A stretch of 7,320 nucleotides of DNA from Pyrobaculum sp. (lineage in GTDB: Archaea > Thermoproteota > Thermoprotei > Thermoproteales > Thermoproteaceae): NCBI GenBank assembly GCA_009903905.1, contig WYEI01000132.1, positions 1-7,320 on the forward strand. Direction: 5' to 3'. Below are positions 6,628 to 7,320 of this stretch, piece by piece. Made by a program: the position numbers and the translations under genes. The first letter of the stretch is position 1. Each line of letters opens with the position of its first letter. The notes beneath the pieces were generated by a model. That model did not search any database and was not told where the DNA came from. It was given only the letters and a program-made list of their open reading frames with translations.

Positions 6628-7320
6628 GAACGCTGGCTACCCACAGAATACCTCTCCATAGAGGCCGCAAGAGAAAGAGGAGCACGATTTCCGCCGCTTT
6701 TCTGGCTTCACATATGGTGGGCTAGGCGCCCCTTAATCGGTATGCGTACGGTCATTGCGGCTTCTCTTGTAGATGCCGAGGGCGTAGATGAGAGGCGGAG
6801 AGAGGAGTTCCTTAGGGCCATCTGGCTTAAGGTGGGCAACAGCAGGAGGAGGGAGTCGAGCTACCCCGGCCAGCCTGAGAGGCCGGCGTATAACTACAAC
6901 CCCCTCGTAGACGTCCTAGAGAAGCTCGCCGGAAGACCCCTCCGCGAGGTGAGGCTACTCGACGTCTTTGCGGGAGGCGGCTCTATACCCTTTGAGGCCT
7001 TGCGGCTGGGCGTAGGCGAGGTGGTGGCTGTGGAGTACAACCCCGTGGCCTACGTCATCCTCAAGGCCGTCCTCGAATATCCCATGAAGTACGGCCAAAG
7101 ACTGGCAAACGACGTGGAGAAGTGGGCCCACTGGATGCTAAACGAGACAAGGAAAAGACTAGCCCCCTACTTCCCGCGGCACCCCGAGGGCAACCCCACT
7201 AGCTACATCTGGGTGCGTGTCTACAGATGCCCCATCCACGGCGTAGATATCCCAGCCGTCACATTTACAAGACTCTCCGAAAAGAGGGACTACGGCCTGA
7301 AGGTCGAATACAGCAACGGT
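6616..7320 (+). CDS. DUF1156-family DNA methylase (COG1743-like), partial, C-terminus outside window
   Basis: The frame opens at ATG 6616 and is open to the right edge, giving 235 residues. The N-terminus has the DUF1156 signature: IERWLPTEYLSIEAARERG, then PPLFWLHIWWARRPL (26-40), which must be kept and so fixes the start. Motif I for S-adenosylmethionine is DVFAGGGS (116-123), with the acidic residue E140 in VAVEYNP. Residues about 198-214 (WVRVYRCPIHGVDIPAV) match the start of the zinc-ribbon insertion of this family, though the usual second cysteine is a histidine (C205, H208). Proteins of this family are annotated as adenine-specific DNA methylases, usually 800-1000 residues long; the catalytic (N/D)PPY motif is expected beyond the edge and cannot be checked here. 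It is transcribed divergently from the nuclease operon across 49 bases. In other archaea such methylases are often found with DUF499 ATPases (from memory), so the next gene outside is worth seeing. Confidence 0.88.
   Translation, partial: MKLIERWLPTEYLSIEAARERGARFPPLFWLHIWWARRPLIGMRTVIAASLVDAEGVDERRREEFLRAIWLKVGNSRRRESSYPGQPERPAYNYNPLVDVLEKLAGRPLREVRLLDVFAGGGSIPFEALRLGVGEVVAVEYNPVAYVILKAVLEYPMKYGQRLANDVEKWAHWMLNETRKRLAPYFPRHPEGNPTSYIWVRVYRCPIHGVDIPAVTFTRLSEKRDYGLKVEYSNG

Noticed and set aside
1..7320. CRISPR array, tRNA, rRNA, insertion sequence or attachment site
   Set aside because: I looked for regular direct repeats, tRNA-like arms, transposase motifs and long terminal inverted repeats and saw none. 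Nearly all bases are accounted for by the seven genes.

Overview
The window looks like a chromosomal segment of a hyperthermophilic crenarchaeon of the Thermoproteales type (Pyrobaculum/Thermoproteus-like). This is an inference from style, not a database match. The DNA is GC-rich. Arginine is often AGG/AGA and isoleucine often ATA. Genes are tightly packed or overlapping. Several starts have a TATA-like box about 25-30 bp upstream and no ribosome binding site, as expected for leaderless archaeal transcripts. Internal starts instead carry purine-rich sites matching a TCACCT anti-Shine-Dalgarno.

Layout: six genes run on the minus strand (read from right to left) and one partial gene runs on the plus strand at the right edge. 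From the divergent promoter at about 6567-6615, the minus strand reads: a Cas4/Dna2-type iron-sulfur PD-(D/E)XK nuclease (4836-6566); one base later an SF1 UPF1/Dna2-like helicase (3302-4834); overlapping it an amino-methyltransferase with a TSPPF motif (2314-3336); then, behind its own clear BRE/TATA promoter, a small EVE/PUA-like protein (1819-2277); then an unrecognised 370-residue protein (667-1779); and, overlapping it by 10 bases, an unrecognised proline-rich beta-repeat protein whose C-terminus lies outside the window (1-676). On the plus strand a DUF1156-family (COG1743-like) DNA methylase begins at 6616 and runs off the right edge.

How the genes may work together (inference): the window combines two different DNA methyltransferases, a probable modified-base-reading fold, and a nuclease plus helicase pair that together resemble Dna2 split into two polypeptides. 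That set fits a modification-linked DNA defence or DNA-processing locus: methylases mark host DNA, the EVE-like protein may sense modified bases, and the nuclease/helicase pair processes DNA. No CRISPR array, cas1/cas2, integrase, transposase, tRNA or rRNA is visible. The two leftmost genes have no family I recognise and are the most obvious candidates for new components. There is no gene-free stretch longer than 49 bases.
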